From JBDIAR01 sp039812545 (lineage in GTDB: Bacteria; Actinomycetota; Actinomycetes; Actinomycetales; Dermatophilaceae), in NCBI GenBank assembly GCA_039812545.1, contig JBDIAR010000007.1, forward strand, positions 1 through 34,444: DNA of 34,444 nucleotides, written 5' to 3'. Each line of letters opens with the position of its first letter. The stretch's first letter is position 1. Below the pieces are notes generated by a model. The model did no database searches. It was not told the DNA's origin and saw only the letters and a list, made by a program, of their open reading frames with translations. The translations under genes were made by a program, and so were the position numbers. Shown here in pieces: positions 15,766-22,932 of the stretch.

Positions 15766-17472
15766 GTGAAGGTGATCCAAGCGACTCTCGACGACATCGG
15801 GACCCCACTGGCCGAGGTGACGTTCGTCGTCGTCGACCTCGAGACCACGGGCGGGTCGGCCGCGGCGTGCGAGATCACCGAGATCGGTGCCGTCAAGGTC
15901 CGGGCCGGGCAGGTCCTCGGCGAGTTCCACACCCTGGTCAATCCGCAGGCCGGCATACCGCCGTTCATCCAGGTCCTGACCGGCATCACCGACGCGATGG
16001 TCGCCGACGCGCCGCGGATCGAGACCGTGCTGCCCGCCTTCCTCGAATTCGCCCGGGGCGCCGTGCTGGTCGCGCACAACGCCGGTTTCGACGTCGGTTT
16101 CCTCCAGTGCGCAGCCAAGCGCTGCGGGCACCGGTGGCCCGGCTTCCGGGTCGTCGACACGGTGCCACTGGCCCGCCGGCTGGTGTCGCGCGACGAAGCG
16201 CCGAACTGCCGGTTGGGCTCTCTGGCAGTCGTTTTCGGTGCCGAAACGACTCCTGACCACCGCGCGCTGCACGACGCGCGGGCCACCGTCGACGTCCTGC
16301 ACGGACTGCTCGGCCGGGTCGGCAATATCGGGGTGCGCACTCTGGAGGAGTTGCTCAGCTTCTCGGCGAAGGTCACCCCTGAGCAGCGTCGCAAGCGCGT
16401 CCTCGCCGACGGTCTTCCGGGCGGCCCCGGGGTCTACGTCTTCCGCGATGCCAACGGGCGAGCCCTCTACGTCGGCACTTCCAAGGACATCCGCACGCGG
16501 GTGCGCAGCTACTTCACCGCGGCCGAGCAGCGCACCCGGATGGCGCACATGGTCGCACTCGCCGTTCGGGTGGACCCGATCCCCTGTCAGACCCAGCTGG
16601 AGGCGCAGATCCGGGAGCTGCGGCTCATCGCGCAGAGCCAACCCCGGTTCAACCGACGCTCCAAGCGGCCGGACAAGGTGACCTGGGTGAAGTTGACCGA
16701 CGAACCCTTCCCCCGGCTCTCGCTCGTGCGGACCACCGCCGCGGACGGCGCTCGTTATGTCGGCCCGTTCACCACGCGCGGTGACGCCGAGCAGGCCGTT
16801 GCCGCCATTCACGAGGCGATCCCGTTGAGGCAGTGCACCGGTCGAATCTCGCTGCGCGGCAGGGGGACGGCCTGTGCGCTCGGCGACATCGGTCGGTGCG
16901 GTGCGCCGTGCGAGGGGCGCCAGAGCCGCGACGAGTATGCCGAACAGGTCACCCGGGTGAGCACCGCCATCGAGGGCGACGTCTCTTCGATCCTGCAACC
17001 GTTGCGTTCCCGGCTGGCCAGGTTGAGCGAGGGTGAGCGGTTCGAGGAGGCCGCCCGGGTCCGGGATCGCGCCGATGCCCTGCTGCGCGGGGTGGCTCGC
17101 AGCCAGCGGTTGGCGCCGTTGGCGCGCATCCCCGAGTTGGTCGCGGCCAAGCGGCTGCTCGGCGGTGGCTGGGAGATCGTGTGCATCCGGCACGGCCGCT
17201 TCGCGGGGACCAGCGTTGCGCCGCGAGGCACCGATCCGATGCTCTACGTCCGCAGCCTGCAAGCCACGGCCGAGACGGTTGCCGCTCCCGTGGGACCCGG
17301 GACCGCGGCGGGCATCGAGGAGGCCGAGAAGTTGATCGGCTGGCTCGACGGACCGGACGTCCGCCTCGTGCACGTCGACGGCGAGTGGACCTGTCCGCTC
17401 GCCGGTGCCGGGTCCGGCCCCACGCTGGCGGCCGTCCTGGGCCGCCCGGCCGCCGCTAAGCTGACCGGGTGA
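15766..17472 (+). CDS. DEDDh 3'-5' exonuclease fused to UvrC-like GIY-YIG nuclease
   Basis: The two-domain product has 568 residues. Residues about 15-185 are a DnaQ-like exonuclease with FVVVDLETTGG (Exo I, D and E), LVAHNAGFDVGFL (Exo II), and DHRALHDARATVD (Exo III with the His of DEDDh). Residues about 215-300 are a GIY-YIG domain (PGVYVFRDANG, ALYVGTSKDIRTRVRSYF), followed by UvrC-like sequence and a UVR-type helix (FEEAARVRDRADALL). It lacks the C-terminal endonuclease V-like half of true UvrC. The equivalent mycobacterial gene is Rv2191. A role in DNA repair or damage processing is inferred from the domains; real substrates are not known. The stop overlaps the Lrp-domain gene by 4 bp (GTGA). 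Confidence 0.92.
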   Translation: MKVIQATLDDIGTPLAEVTFVVVDLETTGGSAAACEITEIGAVKVRAGQVLGEFHTLVNPQAGIPPFIQVLTGITDAMVADAPRIETVLPAFLEFARGAVLVAHNAGFDVGFLQCAAKRCGHRWPGFRVVDTVPLARRLVSRDEAPNCRLGSLAVVFGAETTPDHRALHDARATVDVLHGLLGRVGNIGVRTLEELLSFSAKVTPEQRRKRVLADGLPGGPGVYVFRDANGRALYVGTSKDIRTRVRSYFTAAEQRTRMAHMVALAVRVDPIPCQTQLEAQIRELRLIAQSQPRFNRRSKRPDKVTWVKLTDEPFPRLSLVRTTAADGARYVGPFTTRGDAEQAVAAIHEAIPLRQCTGRISLRGRGTACALGDIGRCGAPCEGRQSRDEYAEQVTRVSTAIEGDVSSILQPLRSRLARLSEGERFEEAARVRDRADALLRGVARSQRLAPLARIPELVAAKRLLGGGWEIVCIRHGRFAGTSVAPRGTDPMLYVRSLQATAETVAAPVGPGTAAGIEEAEKLIGWLDGPDVRLVHVDGEWTCPLAGAGSGPTLAAVLGRPAAAKLTG

Positions 17473-17753
17473 TCACCGCCATCGTGCTCGTCACCTGCGA
17501 GGTCGACAAGGTCCCCGAGGTCGCCGAGCAACTCGCCGATCTCAGCGCCGTCTCCGAGGTCTACTCAGTCGCCGGCGACGTCGACCTCATCGCCATCGTG
17601 CGCGTCCGGGCGCACGAAGAACTCGCCGATGTCATCGCGGACCGGATCGGAAAGGTCCCCGGCATCTCGGCCACGACGACCCACATCGCCTTCCGGGCCT
17701 ACTCCCGTCATGACCTCGAAGCCGCCTTCAGCCTCGGCCTCGACGGCGGCTGA
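17469..17753 (+). CDS. stand-alone Lrp/AsnC ligand-binding (RAM) domain protein
   Basis: This 94-residue protein consists only of the Lrp/AsnC-type regulation-of-amino-acid-metabolism domain, with no DNA-binding helix-turn-helix. The fold is seen in ITAIVLVTCEVDKVPEVAEQL (strand-helix), SEVYSVAGDVDLIAIVRV (the strand pair with the ligand-contacting GDVDL turn) and HIAFRAYSRHDLE at the end. Such proteins form dimers or higher rings and bind amino acids or similar small molecules; they may co-assemble with full-length Lrp regulators. GTG 17469 overlaps the preceding stop as GTGA, so it is translated together with the nuclease. It is often found just upstream of trpD or the ctaE cluster in actinobacteria. 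Confidence 0.9.
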   Translation: MITAIVLVTCEVDKVPEVAEQLADLSAVSEVYSVAGDVDLIAIVRVRAHEELADVIADRIGKVPGISATTTHIAFRAYSRHDLEAAFSLGLDGG

Positions 17754-17774
17754 GACGGGGCTGGGGCTTCGCCC

Positions 17775-18497
17775 GTGGTGACCCGGCATACCAAGCACCG
17801 ACGCCCGCACCGGCGACTCCGGCGCACGGTCTGGGCCGCGGGCGGACTCGTCGCGGCGAGTTGCCTGGTCATGGTCGGGGCGCGGATCTGGATCGCCAGA
17901 GCCTCCGACGGCCAGATCGGTGAGGTGTCGGACGCCCCGTCGATCGACGTCACCTTGATCCTGGGAGCGGGACTCAACGACGACGGTACGCCGACCCCGT
18001 TCCTGGCCGCCCGGCTGGATCGGGCGATGGAGCTCTACCGCACCGGTCGCACCAAGGTGCTCCTCGTCTCCGGCGACAACCGGGAACCCGACCACGACGA
18101 ACCCACCGCGATGCGCGACTATCTCGTCGCACACGGCATACCGGCCGCCCACATCGTGCGCGACTTCGCCGGCCGCGACTCCTACGACTCGTGCGTGCGG
18201 GCCCGTCGGGTGTTCGGTGTCGAACGATTGATCGTCGTCGGGCAGAGCTACCACCTGCCGCGGGCCATCGCGATCTGTCGGGCGGTGGGAGTGGATGCGA
18301 TCGGGGTGGGTGACGACACGTCGGCGACCTATTCCTCGGCTTGGCGCAGCGGCGTCCTTCGGGAGTGGCCGGCCGGCGTCAAAGCGGTGATCGACGTGGT
18401 CACCGCGCGCGAGCCCGTCCTCGGCCCGGCGGAGTCGACGGTGTCTGACGCCCTCTCGACCTTCGCCGGGTCGCCAGCCGGGTCAGCCGCCGGGTGA
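17775..18497 (+). CDS. YdcF/SanA-like (DUF218) membrane-anchored protein
   Basis: A DUF218 protein of 240 residues. The start is very basic (MVTRHTKHRRPHRRLRR), then one membrane helix (about 20-40: TVWAAGGLVAASCLVMVGA) anchors an outward-facing domain. The domain shows ILGAGLNDDGTPTPFLAARLDRAMELY, VLLVSGDNREPDHDEPTAMRDYL, and IVVGQSYHLPRAIAICRAVG, which are the conserved blocks of DUF218. The GDN-x-x-x-DE motif and the YHLPRA motif match the SanA branch, linked in E. coli to envelope barrier function at high temperature; the biochemical activity is not established. GTG 17775 or 17778 is the start. The 3' end overlaps convergent trpD by 15 bp. Confidence 0.85.
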   Translation: MVTRHTKHRRPHRRLRRTVWAAGGLVAASCLVMVGARIWIARASDGQIGEVSDAPSIDVTLILGAGLNDDGTPTPFLAARLDRAMELYRTGRTKVLLVSGDNREPDHDEPTAMRDYLVAHGIPAAHIVRDFAGRDSYDSCVRARRVFGVERLIVVGQSYHLPRAIAICRAVGVDAIGVGDDTSATYSSAWRSGVLREWPAGVKAVIDVVTAREPVLGPAESTVSDALSTFAGSPAGSAAG

Positions 18498-19574
18498 GGA
18501 GCGACGGGTCGCGGCCGCCCAACCCTCCAGGGTCCGGGACGCGGCACCGGAGTCGATCGCCTCGGCGGCCACCTGCATACCCCGGGCCACGGCATCGTGG
18601 AACTCGACGGCGGACTCCGGGTGCCCGTCCGCAGCGGAGCCGACCTCGGGCTGGGCCAGCGCCAACGCCAGCCCGGCGTTGAGCAGCACGGCGTCGCGGA
18701 TCGATCCGCGCTCGCCGGCAAAGACGGCGCGCATGGCACCCGCGTTGTGCGCCGCATCGGCGCCGCGCAGGGATTCGATCGGGGCGAGTTCCACCCCGAG
18801 CCGGGCCGGGTCGAGCACGTGCCGCGTGATCCGACCGCCCCGAACCCAGGCCACCGACGTGGTCGTCGTGATCGTCACCTCGTCCAGACCGTCGTCGCCG
18901 CGGAAGACCGCAGCGCTCGCCCCCCGGTCGGCGAGGACATCTGCCATCAAGGCGGCCATCCGCGAGTCGGCGCAGCCGATCGCCGAGTAGGTCGGCCGGG
19001 CCGGGTTGGTCAGCGGACCGAGGAAGTTGAATGCCGTGCCGACCCCGAGTTCGCGCCGCGCCACGCCGGCGTGCCGCATCGCCGGGTGGAACGCCTGGGC
19101 GAAACAGAACGTGATCCCCGCCTCGTCCGCGACCTGCGCGACCCGATCCGGGGCCAGGCCCAGATCGATGCCCAACGCCTCCAGGACGTCCGCGGAGCCC
19201 GACGCGGACGAGGCCGCCCGGTTGCCGTGCTTGACGACCCGCAGGCCCGTTGCGGCACAGACCACGGCCGCGGTGGTGGAGATGTTGACGGTGAAGGCGC
19301 GATCACCCCCCGTCCCGACGATGTCGAGGCTGGGACCGGGGACCTCGATCGGCACGGCGTGCGCCAGCATGGTGTCGGCCAGGGCGCGCAGTTCGACGGC
19401 GCTCTCCCCCTTGGTGCGCAGCGCCACCAGGAAGCCGGCCACCTGCACGGGCGTCGCCTCGCCGGCCATGATCTGGTCCATCGCCCAGGCCGCCCAGGAC
19501 CCGTCGAGATCCCGGCCCGACATCAGCGTCGCCAACACCTGCGGCCAACTCAGCGGCACCGCGTCGTCAGACAC
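18483..19574 (-). CDS. trpD: anthranilate phosphoribosyltransferase
   Basis: Second step of tryptophan synthesis: transfer of phosphoribose from PRPP to anthranilate. The 363-residue protein carries the PRPP/Mg loop DIVGTGGDRAFTVNIST, the anthranilate-binding KHGNRAASSASGSADVLEALG, FCFAQAFHPAMRH, GTAFNFLGPLTNPARP, and a Mg-binding DGLDEVTI. The start GTG 19574 gives VSDDAVPLSWPQVL, a normal N-terminus; a longer frame to 19610 is possible. It lies 59 nt downstream of the receiver gene on the same strand. As in mycobacteria (Rv2192c) it stands alone, next to ctaE and away from other trp genes. No leader peptide is visible. Confidence 0.93.
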   Translation of the reverse strand: MSDDAVPLSWPQVLATLMSGRDLDGSWAAWAMDQIMAGEATPVQVAGFLVALRTKGESAVELRALADTMLAHAVPIEVPGPSLDIVGTGGDRAFTVNISTTAAVVCAATGLRVVKHGNRAASSASGSADVLEALGIDLGLAPDRVAQVADEAGITFCFAQAFHPAMRHAGVARRELGVGTAFNFLGPLTNPARPTYSAIGCADSRMAALMADVLADRGASAAVFRGDDGLDEVTITTTTSVAWVRGGRITRHVLDPARLGVELAPIESLRGADAAHNAGAMRAVFAGERGSIRDAVLLNAGLALALAQPEVGSAADGHPESAVEFHDAVARGMQVAAEAIDSGAASRTLEGWAAATRRSSPGG

Positions 19575-19633
19575 GCCTGCACCCCCGGGCGCCCACGGCC
19601 GTCCGCGCACCGGCCCGCCGGATCAGTGCCAAG

Positions 19634-20095
19634 TCAGTAGCTGCGCACCGTCGAGGCGCCCTGCAGCGCCAACTGCGAAACCGCCGCGGCCACCGCGAGC
19701 GGGTCCAGCGGATGCGGCACCACCGCGTCGGCCTGGGACCAGGTCGCCAACCAGGCATCTTGCGGCCGACCGGTGAGGACCAGGATCGGCGGGCATTCGA
19801 ACACGGTGTTCTTCAGCTCCCGGGCCAGGCCCATCCCGCCCACCTTCGCGGCCTCACCGTCCAGCACGAGGACGTCGAACCCGCCCTCGTGCACGGCCGC
19901 GAAGACCGCGGGAGCGGTCGCGCATTCCAGCCAGTCGGCCACCTCGACCTCGCGGGACGGACGGCTACCCACCGCGAGCCGAACCGCATCGCGCGTGGTG
20001 TAATCGTCGCTGTAGAGCAGGACGCTGATGCGACGAGGGGCCGCGGACTGCGCCGCCCCGGCTGGCGGACCGGCGGGCTTCTCGGGAGCGGTCAT
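19634..20095 (-). CDS. stand-alone receiver-domain protein (Lys replaced by His)
   Basis: A 153-residue protein with a Pro/Ala-rich start and a single receiver-like domain (about 22-145). Strand 1 is RISVLLYSDDY (acidic pocket Asp30/31), the phosphoacceptor would be Asp79 in DVLVLDGEA, and the switch Thr is in ILVLTGRP. The conserved Lys of the usual K-P pair is His128 in VPHPLDP, so phosphorylation-dependent switching may be altered. No output domain follows. The gene is divergent from ctaE and in line with trpD, a position where such receivers recur in Micrococcales (from memory). ATG 20095 has TAGCAT 6 nt upstream, indicating a leaderless mRNA. Partner kinase and target are unknown. Confidence 0.82.
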   Translation of the reverse strand: MTAPEKPAGPPAGAAQSAAPRRISVLLYSDDYTTRDAVRLAVGSRPSREVEVADWLECATAPAVFAAVHEGGFDVLVLDGEAAKVGGMGLARELKNTVFECPPILVLTGRPQDAWLATWSQADAVVPHPLDPLAVAAAVSQLALQGASTVRSY

Positions 20096-20101
20096 GGCGT
20101 C

Positions 20102-20107
20102 ATGCTA
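20102..20107 (-). promoter_or_regulatory. -10 box (TAGCAT) for receiver gene, leaderless
   Basis: TAGCAT fits TANNNT and ends 6 nt before ATG 20095; the mRNA would begin at the start codon. Confidence 0.45.
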
Positions 20108-20241
20108 CTCGTCACACACCGCCTCTCCGACGGCGCGACGCAGGGCGGCATACCTGCCCGTTCGGCGCAGGATTCGGCCACCGCTCGGACCGCCGACAGA
20201 CCCCTCTTCGCAGGCCTCCACCGTCCCCGCGCCCAATTAGA

Positions 20242-20247
20242 CATAAT
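20242..20247 (+). promoter_or_regulatory. -10 box (CATAAT) for the ctaE-qcrCAB operon
   Basis: CATAAT differs from TATAAT by one base, inside AGACATAATG. Its 3' end is 7 nt before GTG 20255, the spacing expected for a leaderless start. It covers the ATG at 20246-20248, which could then not be in the mRNA. No good -35 is seen. Confidence 0.45.
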
Positions 20248-20254
20248 GACCCTC

Positions 20255-20914
20255 GTGGCAACAGCATCCGCAGTTCACTCCAGCGCCCACGGTCCGCTGC
20301 CGCTGACGGGCCACGGCCCGGTGAGCCGGCCCAACATGGTGTCGGTCGGCACGATCGTGTGGCTCTCCAGCGAGCTCATGTTCTTCGCCGGCATCTTCTC
20401 GATCTACTTCCAGATCCGGGCGATGGTGCCCGAGGTCTGGCACGAGCAGACCGCCAAGCTCAACGTGCCCTTCGCCAGCGTCAACTGCATCGTGCTGGTG
20501 GTCTCCTCCGTCTGGTGTCAGATCGGGGTCATGAAGGCCGAGCGCGGCAAGAAGGCCCGCAGCGGCAAGCTGTGGCAGATCGGCTCGTGGGGCATGCGGG
20601 AGTGGTACGTCCTGACCTACCTCTTCGGTGCCTTCTTCATCGCCGGCCAGGTCTTGGAGTATGCCGAGATGACCGCCGAAGGTGTCACTTTGAGCTCGGA
20701 TGCCTACGGTTCGATCTTCTACATGTCGACCGGATTCCACGGTCTGCACGTCACCGGCGGCCTGCTGGCCTTCCTGCTGATCATCGGCCGGACCTTCACG
20801 ACGCGCACGTACAGCCACCACCAGGCCATCGGCGCCGTGGTGACCTCGTACTACTGGCACTTCGTCGACGTGGTCTGGATCGCTCTGTTCTTCACGATCT
20901 ACATACTCAAGTAA
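20255..20914 (+). CDS. ctaE: cytochrome c oxidase subunit III
   Basis: Core subunit of the aa3 oxidase in the inner membrane, without redox centres, that stabilises CtaD. About 219 residues with five hydrophobic helices, as in the short actinobacterial form: MVSVGTIVWLSSELMFFAGIFSIYF, VNCIVLVVSSVWCQIG, WYVLTYLFGAFFIAGQVLEY, GFHGLHVTGGLLAFLLIIG, and HFVDVVWIALFFTIYIL. The family motifs SELMFF, GFHGLHV and YYWHFVDVVW are intact. ATG 20246 (9 nt upstream) is the other start; I prefer GTG 20255 because a CATAAT box sits directly before it. It opens the operon ctaE-qcrC-qcrA-qcrB, with qcrC 52 nt downstream. Confidence 0.92.
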   Translation: MATASAVHSSAHGPLPLTGHGPVSRPNMVSVGTIVWLSSELMFFAGIFSIYFQIRAMVPEVWHEQTAKLNVPFASVNCIVLVVSSVWCQIGVMKAERGKKARSGKLWQIGSWGMREWYVLTYLFGAFFIAGQVLEYAEMTAEGVTLSSDAYGSIFYMSTGFHGLHVTGGLLAFLLIIGRTFTTRTYSHHQAIGAVVTSYYWHFVDVVWIALFFTIYILK

Positions 20915-20966
20915 GCGCAGCGTGTCCGTTGTCCGCCCGGCCCCAATCCGACGCAAGGATGCAGGT

Positions 20967-21758
20967 ATGAACGCAATGGCTGCCAAGAGGCGACACCCCG
21001 CGACGCTGGCCGTCGTCCTCTTCCTCGGCCTTCTCGTTACCGGTGGCGTGTACACCCTCTTCGCGCCCAAACAGGCCGGCGCCTCCGCCGTCTCCGCGGA
21101 CACGGTCACCGAGGGCAAGAAGCTCTTCCTGGCCAACTGCTCCACGTGTCACGGTCAGTCCGCGGTCGGAACCAAGGACGGTCCCTCCCTGATCGGGGTC
21201 GGCGCCGCTGCCGTGGACTTCCAGGTGAGTTCGGGCCGTATGCCGCTCGCCTCGCCCAACGTCCAGGCCCCGCGCATCGACCGCATCATGTACACCCCGG
21301 AGCAGATCGAGGCGATGGCGGCATACGTCGGCTCGCTGGCCCCCGGGCCGGCCATCCCGGACAAATACACCACCGCGGCCGAGGGCAAGGACCCAGCCAA
21401 GGGTGGGGAGATCTACCGGGTCAACTGCGCGATGTGCCACAACGTCTCCGGCGCCGGCGGCGCGCTCACCCGCGGCAAGTACGCGCCCAGCCTGACCGGC
21501 GCCGAAGTCACCGGTAAGCGGATCTACGAGGCCATGCTCACCGGACCGCAGTCCATGCCGGTCTTCAGCGACGTGAACATCCCGCCGGAGCAGAAGGCCA
21601 ACGTCATCGCCTACCTCGAAGCCATCCGGTCACAGCCGAACGAGGGCGGGATGAACCTGGGCAACATGGGCCCGGTCTCCGAGGGCATGTTCATCTGGAT
21701 CTTCGGTCTCGGGGTCCTGATCGTCATCGCCGTCTGGCTGGGCAAGAAGGCGGCCTGA
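20967..21758 (+). CDS. qcrC: dihaem cytochrome c subunit of the bcc complex
   Basis: QcrC passes electrons from the Rieske protein to the CuA centre of CtaC, replacing cytochrome c1 plus soluble cytochrome c. It has 263 residues. An N-terminal helix (about 12-32) anchors or exports it, then two c-type haem sites follow: CSTCH (58-62) and CAMCH (154-158). Methionines in RMPLASPN and QSMPVFSD are the likely sixth haem ligands. A C-terminal helix (about 238-257, MFIWIFGLGVLIVIAVWLG) returns to the membrane. ATG 20967 has AAGGA at 20955-20959. This dihaem layout is the hallmark of actinobacterial bcc-aa3 supercomplexes, which lack a soluble cytochrome c. Confidence 0.95.
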   Translation: MNAMAAKRRHPATLAVVLFLGLLVTGGVYTLFAPKQAGASAVSADTVTEGKKLFLANCSTCHGQSAVGTKDGPSLIGVGAAAVDFQVSSGRMPLASPNVQAPRIDRIMYTPEQIEAMAAYVGSLAPGPAIPDKYTTAAEGKDPAKGGEIYRVNCAMCHNVSGAGGALTRGKYAPSLTGAEVTGKRIYEAMLTGPQSMPVFSDVNIPPEQKANVIAYLEAIRSQPNEGGMNLGNMGPVSEGMFIWIFGLGVLIVIAVWLGKKAA

Positions 21759-21766
21759 CCGGCATA

Positions 21767-21786
21767 CCGTCGGCAGGCACCGACGG
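21767..21786 (+). other. intercistronic hairpin between qcrC and qcrA
   Basis: CCGTCGG (21767-21773) pairs perfectly with CCGACGG (21780-21786) around a 6-nt loop, 8 nt after the qcrC stop. Behind it, 21791-21835 reads as three loosely repeated 15-bp units beginning CGAC. No U-tract follows, and qcrA must be transcribed through it, so it is more likely an mRNA-stability or partial-attenuation element than a terminator. Confidence 0.4.
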
Positions 21787-21849
21787 ACCCCGACACAACG
21801 CGAATCGACACACGCGAAACCGACTACGAGCGACAGGATCGATCACGGA

Positions 21850-22932
21850 ATGAACGACAACGGGCACGTGGTCCCCGCCGGCGAATCGGCACTGGCGCCG
21901 GTCGCCACGCCGGACCGCTTCGAGAATCCCGGGCTGCCGCCCCACGTCCACCGGCTCGCCGATGTCGACCCGGCCGCGGCCAAGAGGGCCGAACGTCAGG
22001 TCGTCACGCTGTTCGGCCTGTCGATCCTGTCCACGGTCCTGTTCATCGTCGCCTACTTCGCGATCGACCCGGAGACCAACGTCTTCGTGCCCTTCATGGG
22101 CACGGTCAAGGCGATGCACCTGGTGCTCGGGCTCACCTCCGCCGGTGCGCTCTTCTTCATCGGCATCGCCGCGGTGCACTGGGCCAAGACCTTGATGCCG
22201 GACACCGAGGTCGTCGAAGAACGGCACGAGCTGGCCTCCTCCGACACCGACCGGGCCAAGGCCGTCGCACTGCTGAAAGAGGGCGGCCAGGCCGCTCAAC
22301 TCGACCGGCGTCCGATGCTGAAGGTCGCGATGGGTGGCGCGCTCGGCGTGTTCGCGTTGCCCTTCGTGGTCCAGATCGTCGGCTCGCTGGGCAAGAAGAT
22401 GGACAAGGGCGTCGTCGAAGAGCTCAAGTCGACGATTTGGGACATCCCGACCGAGGGCCCGAAGGCCGGCAAGCCGATCCGTCTGATCCGCGACCCGCTG
22501 CACACCCCGATCCGCGCCGACGACGTCCACTTGGGCGAGGTCTACCACGTGCTCCCGGAGACCTTCCTCGATCACGAGAAGACCGACCCTCTCGAGGTCA
22601 AGGCGAAGGCCGCGGTGCTGATGATCCGGCTGAACCCGAACGACATCAAGGTCCAGAAGGAACGGGACTGGGGTTACCAGGGCATCGTCGCCTACTCCAA
22701 GATCTGCACGCACGTCGGCTGCCCGGTGGGTCTGTACGAGCAGCAGACGCACCACCTGCTGTGCCCGTGCCACCAGTCGACCTTCGACATCACCGATGAC
22801 TGCAATGTCATCTTCGGCCCGGCCAAGCGACCACTACCGCAACTCAAGATCACCGTCGACGACGAGGGCTACCTCGTGGCGCCCCAGGGCTTCAAGGAAG
22901 CCGTGGGCCCGAGCTTCTGGAGCCGCACGTGA
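21850..22932 (+). CDS. qcrA: Rieske [2Fe-2S] iron-sulfur subunit of the bcc complex
   Basis: QcrA accepts electrons from menaquinol and hands them to QcrC. It has 360 residues. Three N-terminal membrane helices (about 56-76, 85-117 and 158-178) distinguish it from the one-helix mitochondrial form and are typical of actinobacteria. The Rieske cluster ligands are in CTHVGC (Cys286, His288, with Cys291 for the disulfide) and CPCH (Cys305, Cys307, His308). The insert between the two boxes is short (LYEQQTHHLL). ATG 21850 follows a 91-nt gap with a hairpin. The stop overlaps qcrB by 4 bp (GTGA), so QcrA and QcrB are translated in step. Confidence 0.95.
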   Translation: MNDNGHVVPAGESALAPVATPDRFENPGLPPHVHRLADVDPAAAKRAERQVVTLFGLSILSTVLFIVAYFAIDPETNVFVPFMGTVKAMHLVLGLTSAGALFFIGIAAVHWAKTLMPDTEVVEERHELASSDTDRAKAVALLKEGGQAAQLDRRPMLKVAMGGALGVFALPFVVQIVGSLGKKMDKGVVEELKSTIWDIPTEGPKAGKPIRLIRDPLHTPIRADDVHLGEVYHVLPETFLDHEKTDPLEVKAKAAVLMIRLNPNDIKVQKERDWGYQGIVAYSKICTHVGCPVGLYEQQTHHLLCPCHQSTFDITDDCNVIFGPAKRPLPQLKITVDDEGYLVAPQGFKEAVGPSFWSRT

